In this document: positions 24,324 to 32,605 of the stretch, piece after piece | Position numbering within the stretch: the first letter of the stretch is position 1 | Layout of the letters: each line of letters begins with the position of its first letter | Notes under the pieces: generated by a model | Seen by the model: the letters and a program-made list of their open reading frames with translations, nothing else | What the model was told of the DNA's origin: nothing | The model's database searches: none | NCBI RefSeq assembly: GCF_001488575.1 | Contig: NZ_LN831302.1 | Coordinates: 1,426,001 to 1,490,000 of the forward strand | Direction of reading: 5' to 3' | DNA from: Halobacterium hubeiense | GTDB lineage: Archaea > Halobacteriota > Halobacteria > Halobacteriales > Halobacteriaceae | Length of the DNA stretch: 64,000 nucleotides | Program-made: the position numbers and the translations under genes

Positions 24324-25214
24324 ATGGAGCGCGGCGCCATTCCGACCGACGAGATTGCGGGCGCGGTCGACGTGCAGGCCACCCTCGAGAGCGGACAGAC
24401 GTACCTCTGGTGGCGGCCCGACGGCACCACGTACGAGACCGACGGCGCCTCCGGCGGGCGCGCGTGGTACCGCACCGTCGTCGACGGCGACGTCGTGGAA
24501 GTCCGACAGACCGACGCCGCAGTCGAGTGGCAGTCCACGACCGACGCCGACCCGCTGGTCCGCGAACTGCTCGGCCTGAACGACGACCTCCACGAGATTC
24601 GCGCCGCCGCCACCGACGACGACCTCACGACCGCCGCGTGGGACGCCTACGACGGCCTCCGCATCGTCCGCGACCCGTTCTTCGGCTGTCTCGTCTCCTT
24701 TATCTGCTCGGCGCAGATGCGCGTCGAACGCATCTTCGCGATGCAGGAGTCGCTGCGCGAGCACTACGGCGAGCCGATCGAGTACGACGGCGAGACCGTC
24801 CACGCGTTCCCCGAGCCCGAGGCGCTGGCGGCCGCCACCGAGGAGGACCTCCGCGACCTGAAACTCGGCTACCGCGCGCCGTACGTCCAGCGCACCGCCG
24901 AGATGGTCGCTACCGGGGAACTCACCCGCCAGGACGTGGAGGGCCGCGCGTACGAACTCGCGCGTGAGACGCTCACCGACTTCGTGGGCGTCGGCGACAA
25001 GGTCGCTGACTGCGTGCTGTTGTTCTCGCTGGGCTACCTCGAAGCGGTTCCGCTGGACACGTGGATTCGCTCCGCCATCGAGGACCACTACCCGGACTGC
25101 GACTGCGGCAACTACGCCGACACCTCCCGCGCGATTCGGGAGCAGCTCGGCCCGTACGCCGGCTACACGCAGACCTATTTGTTCCACTACCTCCGGTCGG
25201 GCGGCGACGAGTAG
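24324..25214 (+). CDS. 8-oxoguanine DNA glycosylase (HhH-GPD)
   Basis: Base-excision glycosylase of 296 residues. The N-terminal domain (VQATLESGQTYLWWRPDG) is the OGG1-type beta domain. The helix-hairpin-helix reads LTDFVGVGDKVADCVLLFS, with the catalytic Lys in VGDKVADC, and the catalytic Asp is in VPLDTWIRSA. Residues FFGCLVSFICSAQMRVERI match the helix that lines the active site. It is expected to remove oxidised guanine and nick the strand. The start MERGAIPTDEIAG is preferred; an upstream in-frame ATG would add 30 unrelated basic residues over the divergent DUF555 start. Confidence 0.92.
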   Translation: MERGAIPTDEIAGAVDVQATLESGQTYLWWRPDGTTYETDGASGGRAWYRTVVDGDVVEVRQTDAAVEWQSTTDADPLVRELLGLNDDLHEIRAAATDDDLTTAAWDAYDGLRIVRDPFFGCLVSFICSAQMRVERIFAMQESLREHYGEPIEYDGETVHAFPEPEALAAATEEDLRDLKLGYRAPYVQRTAEMVATGELTRQDVEGRAYELARETLTDFVGVGDKVADCVLLFSLGYLEAVPLDTWIRSAIEDHYPDCDCGNYADTSRAIREQLGPYAGYTQTYLFHYLRSGGDE

Positions 25215-25252
25215 CGCGTAGATTTTTGTCGGACGCGGCCGCACGCAACCGC

Positions 25253-25531
25253 ATGAGCGACCGGACTCGCGCACGCGTGCTGGTCTCCGGGAAGGTACAG
25301 GGCGTCTACTTCCGCGCGAACACGCGCGAGCAGGCCCGCGAGCGCGGCCTCGACGGCTGGGTGCGGAACCTCCGGGACGGCCGCGTCGAAGCCGTCTTCG
25401 AGGGGCCCGAGGACGACGTCGAGGCGCTGGTGGAGTGGTGCCACGAGGGCAGTCCCGCCGCGAACGTCGAGGGCGTCGAAGCCGAGTACGGCGACCCCGA
25501 GGGCGTCGATGGCTTCGAGATTCGGCGCTGA
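25253..25531 (+). CDS. acyP: Acylphosphatase
   Basis: Small enzyme (92 residues) that hydrolyses acyl phosphates. Both catalytic residues are visible: Arg in the phosphate-binding loop VSGKVQGVYFRANTR and Asn in GWVRNLRDGRVEAVFEG. The length is canonical. A TATA-like GATTTTTGT lies about 28 bases before the ATG, so it has its own promoter despite the gap of only 38 bases from the glycosylase gene. Confidence 0.97.
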   Translation: MSDRTRARVLVSGKVQGVYFRANTREQARERGLDGWVRNLRDGRVEAVFEGPEDDVEALVEWCHEGSPAANVEGVEAEYGDPEGVDGFEIRR

Positions 25532-25570
25532 CGCGGAGTTTTTACGGCGGTCCCGGTCGAACGTTCGGAC

Positions 25571-27007
25571 ATGATTACCAGCGAGCGGATGGCCGCCGTG
25601 GACCGGAACGCGGCGGCGGTCGGCGTGCCGCGCAAGCAGCTGATGGAGTCCAGCGGGAACGCCGTCGCGCGAGCGGTCCGCGAGAGTGCCGACGCGGGCG
25701 CGAGCGTCGCCGTCGTCGCGGGCCGCGGGAACAACGGCGGGGACGCGTTCGTCGCGGCCAGATTCCTCGGCGAGTACGACGTGACCGTCCACCTGCTCGG
25801 GCGCCCCGAAACCATCACGACGGACATCAGCCGGGAGAACTGGGACGCGCTCCAGCAGGCCGAAATTCCCACCGAGGTCGTCAAGGACTCGGCGGCGTTG
25901 AACCTCGGGGACCCCGACGTCGTCGTTGACGCAGTTCTCGGTACGGGCGTCTCCGGCGCGCCCCGCGAACCCGAGGCAACGGCCATCGAGGCAATCAACG
26001 ACGCGGACGCGATGGTCGTTGCGGTGGACGTGCCCTCCGGGATGGACGTCGACACCGGCGAGACGCCGGGCGTCGCCGTCGAGGCGGACCGCGTGGTGAC
26101 GTTCCACGACACCAAGCCCGCGCTCGCGGACCGCGAGAACGTGACGGTCGCGGACATCGGCATCCCGGAGGCCGCCGAGCTGTTCGTCGGCCCGGGCGAC
26201 CTCCAGCAGCTCGAACGCGACCCCCACGCCCACAAGGGCGACTTCGGGCGCGTGCTCGTCGTCGGCGGCGGGCCCTACACGGGCGCGCCAGCGCTGAGCG
26301 CGCAGGCGGCGCTGCGGGCGGGCGCGGACCTCGCGTACCTCGCGGTCCCCGACAGCATCGCCGAGACGGTGCAGGGGTACAGCGAGAACCTCATCGTGGA
26401 CTCGTACGCCGGCAAGCGCCTGCTCCCCGAGCACGTCGACGAGATTCTGGAGCGCGCCGCGAACGTGGACGTGGTCGTCCTCGGGCCGGGGCTCGGTGAC
26501 GCCGACGAGACGCTCGCCGCGGTCCGGCAGTTCCTCGCCGCCTACGACGGCCGCGCGGTCGTGGACGCGGACGGGCTCGAAGTCGTCCCGGAGGTCGAGA
26601 CGGACGCCGACCTCGTCTGCACGCCGCATCAGGGCGAACTCCGGAAGATGGGGGGACGAGTAGACGAGGACTGGCGCGAGCGCGCCGAGGCGGTCGAATC
26701 CTTCGCCGCGGACCTCGGGCAGACCGTCCTCGTGAAGGGCGCCTACGACGTGATTTCGGACGGCGAGACGACCCGGGTCAACCGCACCGGGAACCCCGGA
26801 ATGACCGTCGGCGGCACCGGCGACGTGCTCGCCGGCGCGACGGCCGCGATGTTCTCCGCGCTCGACGCCGTGCCCGCGGCGAGCGTCGGCGCGTACGCGA
26901 ACGGCGCAGCCGGCGACCGGGTGGTCGACGAGCACGGCTACGGCCTGCTCGCCACCGACCTGCTGGATGCGCTCCCCGCGGCGCTGTGGGGTGGTGCTGA
27001 TGACTAG
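25571..27007 (+). CDS. nnr: Bifunctional NAD(P)HX epimerase/dehydratase
   Basis: Repairs hydrated NAD(P)H. The N-terminal YjeF domain (1-210) is the epimerase: MITSERMAAVDRNAA, VVAGRGNNGGDAFVAAR and VDVPSGMDVDTGETPG. The C-terminal ribokinase-like domain (220-478) is the nucleotide-dependent dehydratase: HKGDFGRVLVVGGGPYTGAPALSAQAAL, VVVLGPGLGD, CTPHQGELRKM, LVKGAYDVI and the GTGDVLAGATAAM anion hole with the catalytic Asp. Length (478) is usual. A GTTTTTACG box sits about 30 bases upstream. Its end overlaps moaC by 8 bases. Confidence 0.95.
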   Translation: MITSERMAAVDRNAAAVGVPRKQLMESSGNAVARAVRESADAGASVAVVAGRGNNGGDAFVAARFLGEYDVTVHLLGRPETITTDISRENWDALQQAEIPTEVVKDSAALNLGDPDVVVDAVLGTGVSGAPREPEATAIEAINDADAMVVAVDVPSGMDVDTGETPGVAVEADRVVTFHDTKPALADRENVTVADIGIPEAAELFVGPGDLQQLERDPHAHKGDFGRVLVVGGGPYTGAPALSAQAALRAGADLAYLAVPDSIAETVQGYSENLIVDSYAGKRLLPEHVDEILERAANVDVVVLGPGLGDADETLAAVRQFLAAYDGRAVVDADGLEVVPEVETDADLVCTPHQGELRKMGGRVDEDWRERAEAVESFAADLGQTVLVKGAYDVISDGETTRVNRTGNPGMTVGGTGDVLAGATAAMFSALDAVPAASVGAYANGAAGDRVVDEHGYGLLATDLLDALPAALWGGADD

Positions 27008-27491
27008 CGACGCTCCCGAGGACGACCTCACGCACACCACCGAGGAGGGGGACGTGCAGATGGTGGACGTCGGCGACAAGCCGGACACGGCGCGTCGCGC
27101 GGTCGCGCGCGGCGAGATTCACCTCTCCGCATCGACCGTCGAGGCGATTCGCGGCGACGAAATCGGGAAGGGCGACGTGCTCGCGACCGCGCGCGTCGGC
27201 GCCGTGCAGGCGGTCAAGCACACGTGGGAGACGATTCCGATGTGCCACCAGATTCCGATTACGAACGTCGAGACCGACTTCGACGTGCGCGAGGACCGCG
27301 TCGTGCTGGAGGTCGCCGTCGAGACCACCGGGAAGACGGGCTGCGAGATGGAGGCCCTGGAGGGCGTGACGACCGGCCTGAACGTCGTCTGGGACATGGT
27401 GAAGGCCGCGGAGAAAGACGACGACGGCCAGTATCCGGGCACCGCTATCGAGGGCGTCGAGGTCGTCAGCAAGGAGAAGCGGGAACTCTAG
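27000..27491 (+). CDS. moaC: Cyclic pyranopterin monophosphate synthase MoaC
   Basis: Second enzyme of molybdenum/tungsten cofactor synthesis; forms cPMP from the MoaA product. Diagnostic motifs: MVDVGDKPDTARRAVARG, KGDVLATARVGAVQAVKHT, the active-site IPMCHQIPIT and the GKTGCEMEALEGVTTGLNVVWDMVKAAEKD block. It has 163 residues, the family length. ATG 27000 overlaps the nnr gene by 8 bases, suggesting coupled translation. Its TAG stop shares the palindrome CTAG (27488-27491) with the stop of hflX on the other strand. Confidence 0.97.
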   Translation: MTSDAPEDDLTHTTEEGDVQMVDVGDKPDTARRAVARGEIHLSASTVEAIRGDEIGKGDVLATARVGAVQAVKHTWETIPMCHQIPITNVETDFDVREDRVVLEVAVETTGKTGCEMEALEGVTTGLNVVWDMVKAAEKDDDGQYPGTAIEGVEVVSKEKREL

Positions 27492-28795
27492 GCTTCCGCG
27501 ACGAGGTCGCTGGCTTTCGCGCGGGACTTCTCGACGACCGTGGGTAGTGCTTCGAAGTCGACGACGACCTGCTCGTCGCCGTAGTCGACGTCGCGGACGT
27601 GGGCGTGGTCGTGGACCCACGACACCACGCTCATCGTCTCGTCGGTCATCGGGAGCACGAGCGTCTCCCGCTCGCGAGGCGGCAGTTCGGCGTCGATGCG
27701 CTCGCGGAGCGCCGCGAGGTTGATGCCCTCCTTCCCGCTGACCGCGATGGGGTCCGGCGCGAGCGCCGACAGCGCCTCCATCTTCTCGGCGAGTTCGTCG
27801 TCGCCGACCTTGTCCACCTTGTTGAACACGGTGACGATGGGCGCCTCGTTGCGCTCGTAGAGCGTGTCGTGGCTCGTCACGAGCTTCTCGCGAATCTCGT
27901 CGATAGACTCGCTGGCGTCCACCACTAACAGGACGAGGTCCGCCTGGTAGACCGACTCCAGCGTGGACTTGAACGACTCCACGAGCCAGTGTGGGAGGTC
28001 GCTGATGAACCCGACCGTGTCCGTCAGCAGGACGTCCCGGCGGTCCATGTCCAGCCGCCGGGTCGTCGTCCCCAGCGTCGTGAACAGCTTGTCCTGCGAC
28101 TCGGCGGTGGTGTCGAGGTCGGGGTGGAGCTGCTCGTTCTCGTCGACGTCGAGGTCGTCGGCGAGCCGGCGCAGCAGCGTCGACTTCCCGGCGTTCGTGT
28201 AGCCGGCCAGCGCCACCAGCTCGAAGCCGGACTCGCGGCGCGTCTCGCGGCGCTGCTGTTCGGTCTTCTCGATGTTCGCGAGCTCGTCCCGGATGCGGCT
28301 AATCTGGGCCTTGATGTCCTGCTCGCGGCTCTCGTCGTACTCGCCCAGTCCCATGAAGCCGGGGCGCTCGTCGCGCTTCGCGAGGCTCGTCTTCGCTTCC
28401 GCGCGCGGCAGCTCGTAGCGAAGCTCCGCCAGTTCGACCTGCAGTTGGGCCTTCCGCGTGTTGGCGCGCTGGCCGAAGATGTCGAGGATGAGGCGGAAGC
28501 GGTCCACGACTTCCGTGTTCTCGGGGAGCTGCTTGCCGAGGTTGTACGTCTGGTAGGGGCCGAGGCGGTTGTCGAAGACGACGCGCTCGGCGTCGGTCTC
28601 CGCGACGAGCGCGGCCAGCTCCTCGACTTTCCCCTCGCCGAGCTGGAGGGCGGGGTCGGCCGTGCGCGTCTGGGTCACTTCGCCGCCGACCTCGTAGCCC
28701 GCGGCGCGGACGAGCTCCCTGATTTCGGCGGTGTCGGCCTCGCCGTCGTCGACGCGCTTGGCGACGACCGCCGTCTTCGTCGTTGTTCCGGTCAC
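27488..28795 (-). CDS. hflX: GTPase HflX
   Basis: Ribosome-associated GTPase that can split stalled ribosomes. The N-terminal HflX domain includes DNRLGPYQTYNLG and DIFGQRANTRKAQLQVELAEL. A coiled linker (SRIRDELANIEKTEQQRRETR) precedes the G domain: G1 GYTNAGKST, G3 DTVGFISDLPHWLVESF, G4 NKVDKVGD and a G5-like AVSGKEG. The product has 435 residues. The start codon is GTG at 28795, 28 bases after a TATA-like box (CTTAAGT), in a divergent promoter region shared with the FUN14 gene. Confidence 0.96.
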   Translation of the reverse strand: MTGTTTKTAVVAKRVDDGEADTAEIRELVRAAGYEVGGEVTQTRTADPALQLGEGKVEELAALVAETDAERVVFDNRLGPYQTYNLGKQLPENTEVVDRFRLILDIFGQRANTRKAQLQVELAELRYELPRAEAKTSLAKRDERPGFMGLGEYDESREQDIKAQISRIRDELANIEKTEQQRRETRRESGFELVALAGYTNAGKSTLLRRLADDLDVDENEQLHPDLDTTAESQDKLFTTLGTTTRRLDMDRRDVLLTDTVGFISDLPHWLVESFKSTLESVYQADLVLLVVDASESIDEIREKLVTSHDTLYERNEAPIVTVFNKVDKVGDDELAEKMEALSALAPDPIAVSGKEGINLAALRERIDAELPPRERETLVLPMTDETMSVVSWVHDHAHVRDVDYGDEQVVVDFEALPTVVEKSRAKASDLVAEA

Positions 28796-28820
28796 TTGTC
28801 ACGTGGTAGGCGCCGCTGGT

Positions 28821-28876
28821 ACTTAAGCCCCGGGCGCGGCCCACTCGTCACTCGGGCTGACAAAAGAGACTTACCG
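28821..28876. promoter_or_regulatory. Divergent promoter region, hflX / FUN14
   Basis: Two TATA-like cores face apart: CTTAAGT (28821-28827, minus strand) about 28 bases before hflX, and GACTTACCG (28868-28876, plus strand) about 26 bases before the FUN14 gene. GGAGG also precedes the FUN14 ATG. Confidence 0.45.
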
Positions 28877-28897
28877 GTCGCTCGCGGAGGAGCCAGC

Positions 28898-29215
28898 ATG
28901 GCGGACATCAACCTCACCTCGCTCGGGCTGGAGTTCGGGGGTGGCGCCGGCATCGGCGCCATCATCGGCTTCGCCGCGAAGAAGGTCGCGAAGCTCATCG
29001 CGGTCATCGTCGGCCTCGAGCTCGCGCTGTTCAAGTTCCTCGAATCGCGGGGCATCATCACCGTCGACTGGGACCGCCTCACCGGTGGCTTCCTCGACAT
29101 CACGCAGGCCGCCAACGGCGCCGCGCCGCCGTCGTGGGTGAACACCATCCTCTCGACGCTGTCGGTCAGCGCCGGCTTCACGGGCGGGTTCCTGCTGGGC
29201 TTCCGGAAGGGATAG
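28898..29215 (+). CDS. FUN14-family membrane protein
   Basis: A 105-residue protein of the FUN14 type. Two or three glycine-rich hydrophobic helices are visible: LEFGGGAGIGAIIGFAAKKVAKLIAVIVGLELALFKFLES and the C-terminal LSVSAGFTGGFLLGFRKG, with the family motif GxxGFAxKKxxK. Eukaryotic relatives are mitochondrial outer-membrane proteins; the archaeal role is unknown. Both a TATA-like box and a GGAGG site precede the ATG. It converges on the SBDS gene with one base between the stops. Confidence 0.85.
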   Translation: MADINLTSLGLEFGGGAGIGAIIGFAAKKVAKLIAVIVGLELALFKFLESRGIITVDWDRLTGGFLDITQAANGAAPPSWVNTILSTLSVSAGFTGGFLLGFRKG

Positions 29216-29216
29216 C

Positions 29217-29942
29217 TTACCGCGTGTCGAGTTCGTCCTTCTCCTTGATTATCGTCGTCTCGCCCTCGCCCTCCGAGACCTCGTTGACGAGGTCGTAGAA
29301 GTCGTTTTGCATCCCCGCGGGGAACGTCAGCACGCCCACCCACGAGCCGTCTGCTTGCCATTCCTCGCGGTCGAGTTCGCCGAACTCCCGAATCTTGGCC
29401 TGCCCGCTGCCGGCGTAGTCCGGCGGCAGATTGACGGCGACGGTCACCTCCTCGAAGCGAATCGGAATCACGGGCCGGAGCGCGTCCAGCGCGTCGTCGA
29501 CCTGGCTCTCGGCGGGCTCCATCGGGTCCACGGTGAACCCGGCTTCTTCGAGCGCGCTCTCGATGCGCTCGGGCGGGTGCGGCGCGTTGTCCATCTGGGG
29601 GTTGACGGCGTTCCGGGTGATGGTGTTGATGAGCTTGCGGCGCTTGCGCTCCTGCATCTCCTCGCGCTGCTCGGCGGTGATCTGAATCTCACCGCGCTCG
29701 ATGACCTCCGGGATAATCTCCATCGGCTCGGTCGTCCCGAACACCTCCTCTAGGTCCTCCTCGGCGGGCCGGTCGCCGCGGGAGGCGTTCTCGAAGACGT
29801 CCCGCGCCGCGATGACGTCCTCCAGTTCGCCCTCGAACTCGCCGCGTTTCATCGCGAGCGCGGCGTCGGGGTCGACCAGCACTTCGAATCGCTCGCCGTG
29901 CGTTTCGAGGCGCGCGGTCACCGCCTCGTCGAGAGATATCAT
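29217..29942 (-). CDS. Ribosome maturation protein SBDS
   Basis: Archaeal Shwachman-Bodian-Diamond protein, 241 residues. It works in the last steps of 50S maturation. Three domains are visible: N-terminal FYSH fold (ARLETHGERFEVLVDPDAALAMKRGE), a central helical domain (TAEQREEMQERKRRKLINTITRNAVNPQMDNAPHPPERIESALEEAG) and a ferredoxin-like C-terminal domain (FEEVTVAVNLPPDYAG). A TATA-like CTTTTAAGT lies about 26 bases upstream, so it has its own promoter, although psmA lies 58 bases further upstream on the same strand. Confidence 0.96.
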   Translation of the reverse strand: MISLDEAVTARLETHGERFEVLVDPDAALAMKRGEFEGELEDVIAARDVFENASRGDRPAEEDLEEVFGTTEPMEIIPEVIERGEIQITAEQREEMQERKRRKLINTITRNAVNPQMDNAPHPPERIESALEEAGFTVDPMEPAESQVDDALDALRPVIPIRFEEVTVAVNLPPDYAGSGQAKIREFGELDREEWQADGSWVGVLTFPAGMQNDFYDLVNEVSEGEGETTIIKEKDELDTR

Positions 29943-29963
29943 GCGTGTGACTTCGACGGGTGT

Positions 29964-29972
29964 ACTTAAAAG
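29964..29972 (-). promoter_or_regulatory. TATA-like box of the SBDS gene
   Basis: The minus-strand core CTTTTAAGT is centred about 26 bases before the SBDS start, between psmA and SBDS. Confidence 0.5.
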
Positions 29973-30000
29973 AGCTTTTCCCGGCGAACCGCGTCCGGGA

Positions 30001-30789
30001 CTACTCCTCGGTCGCGTCGTCGTCCGCGCCGTCGGCGTCGTCCGCGTCGCCCGCCGTCTCGTCACCGAGCAGGTCGTGCTCGACGAGGTACTCCCGAATC
30101 TCGTCGTTGGACAGCTCGATGAACGCGCCGGTCTCCGCGTCGATGGTCGCGACGCCGACGCCCTCCGGCTGGAGCGACTCGCGAATCTCGCCGAGCGCGC
30201 GCAGCGCGAGTTCGACGCCCTCGTCCAGCGGGAGCGACTCGTCGTAGTGGTCTTCGAGATAGCCCTGCACCGTCGAGCGGTCCTCGCCGATGGCGATGGC
30301 CTTCCACTCGTAGGGCGTCCCCGACGGGTCCGTCTCGAAGAGGCGGGGTTCGCCGTTCGTGACGCCGCCGATGAGGAGTGCGACGCCGAACGGGCGCGCG
30401 CCCCCGACCTGCGTGTACTGCTGGATGTGGTCGGTGATGTCCTTCGTCAGCGTCTCCACGCCGATTGGCTGGTCGTAGCGCACGCGCTCGACCTGCGCGT
30501 CGCGGCGCGCGAAGTCGATGAGCTGGCGGGCGTCGGCGACGTGGCCGGCGCTCGCGATGCCGACGTGGTTGTCCGCCTTGTGAATCTTCTCGACGGACGC
30601 CTCCTCCATCAGCGGCGAACTGATGCGCTTGTCCACGAGGAGGACGACGCCGCCGTCCGTGCGCACGCCGATGCTGGGCGTGCCTCGCTTGACTGCCTCC
30701 CGCGCGTACTCCACCTGATAGAGGCGGCCGTCCGGCGAGAAGATCGTGATACCGCGGTCGTAAGCCTGCTGTTGGTTCTGTCCTTGCAT
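30001..30789 (-). CDS. psmA: Proteasome subunit alpha
   Basis: Outer-ring subunit of the 20S proteasome, 262 residues. The alpha signature YDRGITIFSPDGRLYQVEYA (about 10-29) includes the Tyr-Asp-Arg gate motif. Next come VKRGTPSIGVRTDGGVVLLVDKR, HVGIASAGHVADARQLIDFAR and RPFGVALLIGG. Alpha subunits lack the catalytic N-terminal Thr, as here. The last 20 residues are a very acidic Asp/Ala tail. It follows rnp2 by 2 bases in the operon rnp3-methyltransferase-rnp2-psmA. Confidence 0.98.
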   Translation of the reverse strand: MQGQNQQQAYDRGITIFSPDGRLYQVEYAREAVKRGTPSIGVRTDGGVVLLVDKRISSPLMEEASVEKIHKADNHVGIASAGHVADARQLIDFARRDAQVERVRYDQPIGVETLTKDITDHIQQYTQVGGARPFGVALLIGGVTNGEPRLFETDPSGTPYEWKAIAIGEDRSTVQGYLEDHYDESLPLDEGVELALRALGEIRESLQPEGVGVATIDAETGAFIELSNDEIREYLVEHDLLGDETAGDADDADGADDDATEE

Positions 30790-30791
30790 GG

Positions 30792-31268
30792 TTAGCAGTC
30801 GAGGTCCGTCGCGCCCACGTACCTGTCCTCGCAGTCGACGTCGAGGCGGTCGCCCCGGCGGAGCGCCGGGCGGGTGTCCCCGGCGAACGCGACGCTGGCT
30901 TCGGCTGCGGGTTCACCCGGCCGTCCTAAATACTTTTCCTCAGCGGCGCGTATCGTGCCGGAGACGCCGCGTACCGCCACCCTGACTGCGTCGCCGCGGA
31001 CCTCGTCGACGCACGCCAGCGCCGCCCGCCCGCGCTCGACCTCGCCGTGGCGAACGCGGACGAGCGCCTCCCCGCTGCCGTCGTCGAAGGCGAACTGGAG
31101 CACGCGAAGGTCGGCGTCCGCGCTTCCCGCGTCCCCGTAGAGGTTCTGCGCGGCGAACCAGACGCTGCGCTGGAAGTCCCCCTGCGAGACGTCCGCGTCG
31201 GGCCACGCCTCCAGCTCGACGGCGAGGTACCGCCACCGCGGCCGGAGGTGCTTCGGGAGGTGTTTCAC
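30792..31268 (-). CDS. rnp2: RNase P protein component 2 (Pop5/Rpp14-like)
   Basis: Protein subunit of archaeal RNase P, which trims the 5' ends of tRNAs. The N-terminal motif KHLPKHLRPRWRYLAVELEAW and the sequence DFQRSVWFAAQNLYGDAGSADADLRVLQFAFDDGSGEALVRVRHG match the archaeal Pop5 fold. The last part (GRPGEPAAEASVAFAGDTRPALRRGDRLDVDCEDRY) is an extension found in haloarchaeal versions. Its ATG overlaps the stop of the methyltransferase gene as ATGA. Confidence 0.93.
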   Translation of the reverse strand: MKHLPKHLRPRWRYLAVELEAWPDADVSQGDFQRSVWFAAQNLYGDAGSADADLRVLQFAFDDGSGEALVRVRHGEVERGRAALACVDEVRGDAVRVAVRGVSGTIRAAEEKYLGRPGEPAAEASVAFAGDTRPALRRGDRLDVDCEDRYVGATDLDC

Positions 31269-31867
31269 CGCTTCTCGGCGACGAGCACGCCGACCTGCTC
31301 GTGGACCATCTCGACGGCCGTGAGCGCGTAGCCCTCGTCCGTGAACGCGTCCGCGAGCACGCCCACCGTCGCCGGGTCGTCGACCTCGGGGCTGTAGAAC
31401 GGCTCCTCGGGGTTCGGCTCCCCGAAGAACATCACGTCACCGAGCACGATTCGCCGCGGGCCGAGGCCGGCGATGACCGAGATGGCTTCGCGCTTCTCCG
31501 CGTCGCTGAGGTGGTGCATCGCGAAATTGGAGGTGACGATATCGACCTCGCCGTCGTAGTTCGGCTCGCGGAACTGGCCCTGTCCGAACTCCACGTTGTC
31601 GAGGCCGCGCTCGTCGGCCTTCCGGCGCGCCTCGTCCATCATCCCCTCGCTGATGTCGCGGCCGACGACGCGACCCGCCTGTTCGACGAGCCCGAGCGCG
31701 ATGGCGCCCGTCCCACACCCCAAGTCGAGAACGGTGTCGTCGCTGTCGGGGTTCGCATGCTCGAGGACGAGCGCGACGCACTCGTTGTACTCGGCGGACT
31801 TCTCCTCGTCGTAGTCGGCCGCGAGGTCGTCGAAGCGCGCGGCGTGCTCCTCAACTGTCTTCTTCAT
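31265..31867 (-). CDS. SAM-dependent methyltransferase in the RNase P operon
   Basis: A class I methyltransferase of 200 residues. Motif I is TVLDLGCGTGAIALGL, motif II region VVGRDISEGMMDEARRKA, and the post-I segments FGQGQFREPNYDGEVDIVTSNFAMHHLSD and GPRRIVLGDVMFFGEPN. The N-terminal KTVEEHAARFDDLAADYDEEKS is typical of UbiE-like enzymes. The substrate is unknown. The gene is wedged between rnp3 (17-base overlap) and rnp2 (4-base overlap), so it is co-expressed with RNase P proteins; a tRNA or RNA substrate is a guess from context only. Confidence 0.9.
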   Translation of the reverse strand: MKKTVEEHAARFDDLAADYDEEKSAEYNECVALVLEHANPDSDDTVLDLGCGTGAIALGLVEQAGRVVGRDISEGMMDEARRKADERGLDNVEFGQGQFREPNYDGEVDIVTSNFAMHHLSDAEKREAISVIAGLGPRRIVLGDVMFFGEPNPEEPFYSPEVDDPATVGVLADAFTDEGYALTAVEMVHEQVGVLVAEKR

Positions 31868-32555
31868 ACCTGCCGCGTTCGACCCCCGAGGTGATGAACT
31901 CCTCGGACGTGCGGTGGCGGTTGCGCTCCGCGAGGTCGCCCCACGCTTCCAACCCGGCTCGAATCTGGTCGCGGTCGAACCCGACCTCCTCGCCGACCGC
32001 GAGCAGTTCGCGGGGCGCGCGCAACTGGAGGTGGGATTCGGGGTCGGCGCTGACGACGTACGGCGCGTCGTAGTGGGCGACGAGCTCGCGGAGCTTCCGC
32101 AGCCCGCGCAGCGCCTGCACGCGCTCGCCGCCGCTGGCGCGCAACACCTTCGAGAAGTCGAACTCAACGTGGACGGCGTTGCGCTCGGCGGCCTTCACGA
32201 CGACGTGATTGACGTCGCCGCTCCCGCGCATCGGTCCAGCGAGCACGTCCACGCGCTCGGACTCGGCGACGAACCGGTTCAGCTCGGGCGTCCCGCCGCG
32301 CGCGACCAGCACGGTCGCCTGCTCGCGGAGGTTCGCGATGGCGCCGCTGGCCTGCGAGGTGTCCTCCGCGTCGAGTTCGACGCCCGACACCACGTCGATG
32401 CCGTACTCCTCGGCGACGGCGTCGTGGTCCACGTCCGGCCGCGCGTCCGAACGGCTCCGCACGACGACACCGTCGTAGCCGACGCTGGCGGCGGTCGCGG
32501 CGAACCGCGCGACGGTGCTGTCGCCGTCCGGGTGGGCGTGAACGGCCTCGTACAC
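31851..32555 (-). CDS. rnp3: RNase P protein component 3 (Rpp30-like)
   Basis: Second protein subunit of archaeal RNase P, 234 residues, TIM-barrel fold. Matching segments: YEAVHAHPDGDSTVARFAATAASVGYDGVVVR, GIDVVSGVELDAEDTSQASGAI, ATVLVARGGTPELNRFV, NAVHVEFDFSKVLRASGGERVQAL and APYVVSADPESHLQLRAPRELLAVG. The start codon is GTG at 32555, fixed by the family N-terminus and a TATA-like GTTTTTACC about 28 bases upstream. First gene of the operon that continues with the methyltransferase, rnp2 and psmA. Confidence 0.94.
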   Translation of the reverse strand: MYEAVHAHPDGDSTVARFAATAASVGYDGVVVRSRSDARPDVDHDAVAEEYGIDVVSGVELDAEDTSQASGAIANLREQATVLVARGGTPELNRFVAESERVDVLAGPMRGSGDVNHVVVKAAERNAVHVEFDFSKVLRASGGERVQALRGLRKLRELVAHYDAPYVVSADPESHLQLRAPRELLAVGEEVGFDRDQIRAGLEAWGDLAERNRHRTSEEFITSGVERGRYEEDS

Positions 32556-32578
32556 GACCGTTCGTTCGCGGGCGGACG

Positions 32579-32587
32579 GTAAAAACG
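32579..32587 (-). promoter_or_regulatory. TATA-like box of the rnp3 operon
   Basis: The minus-strand core CGTTTTTAC is centred about 28 bases before the rnp3 GTG start, in the short gap behind the membrane-protein gene. Confidence 0.5.
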
Positions 32588-32605
32588 CGTGCGTTCCCCG
32601 CCGGC

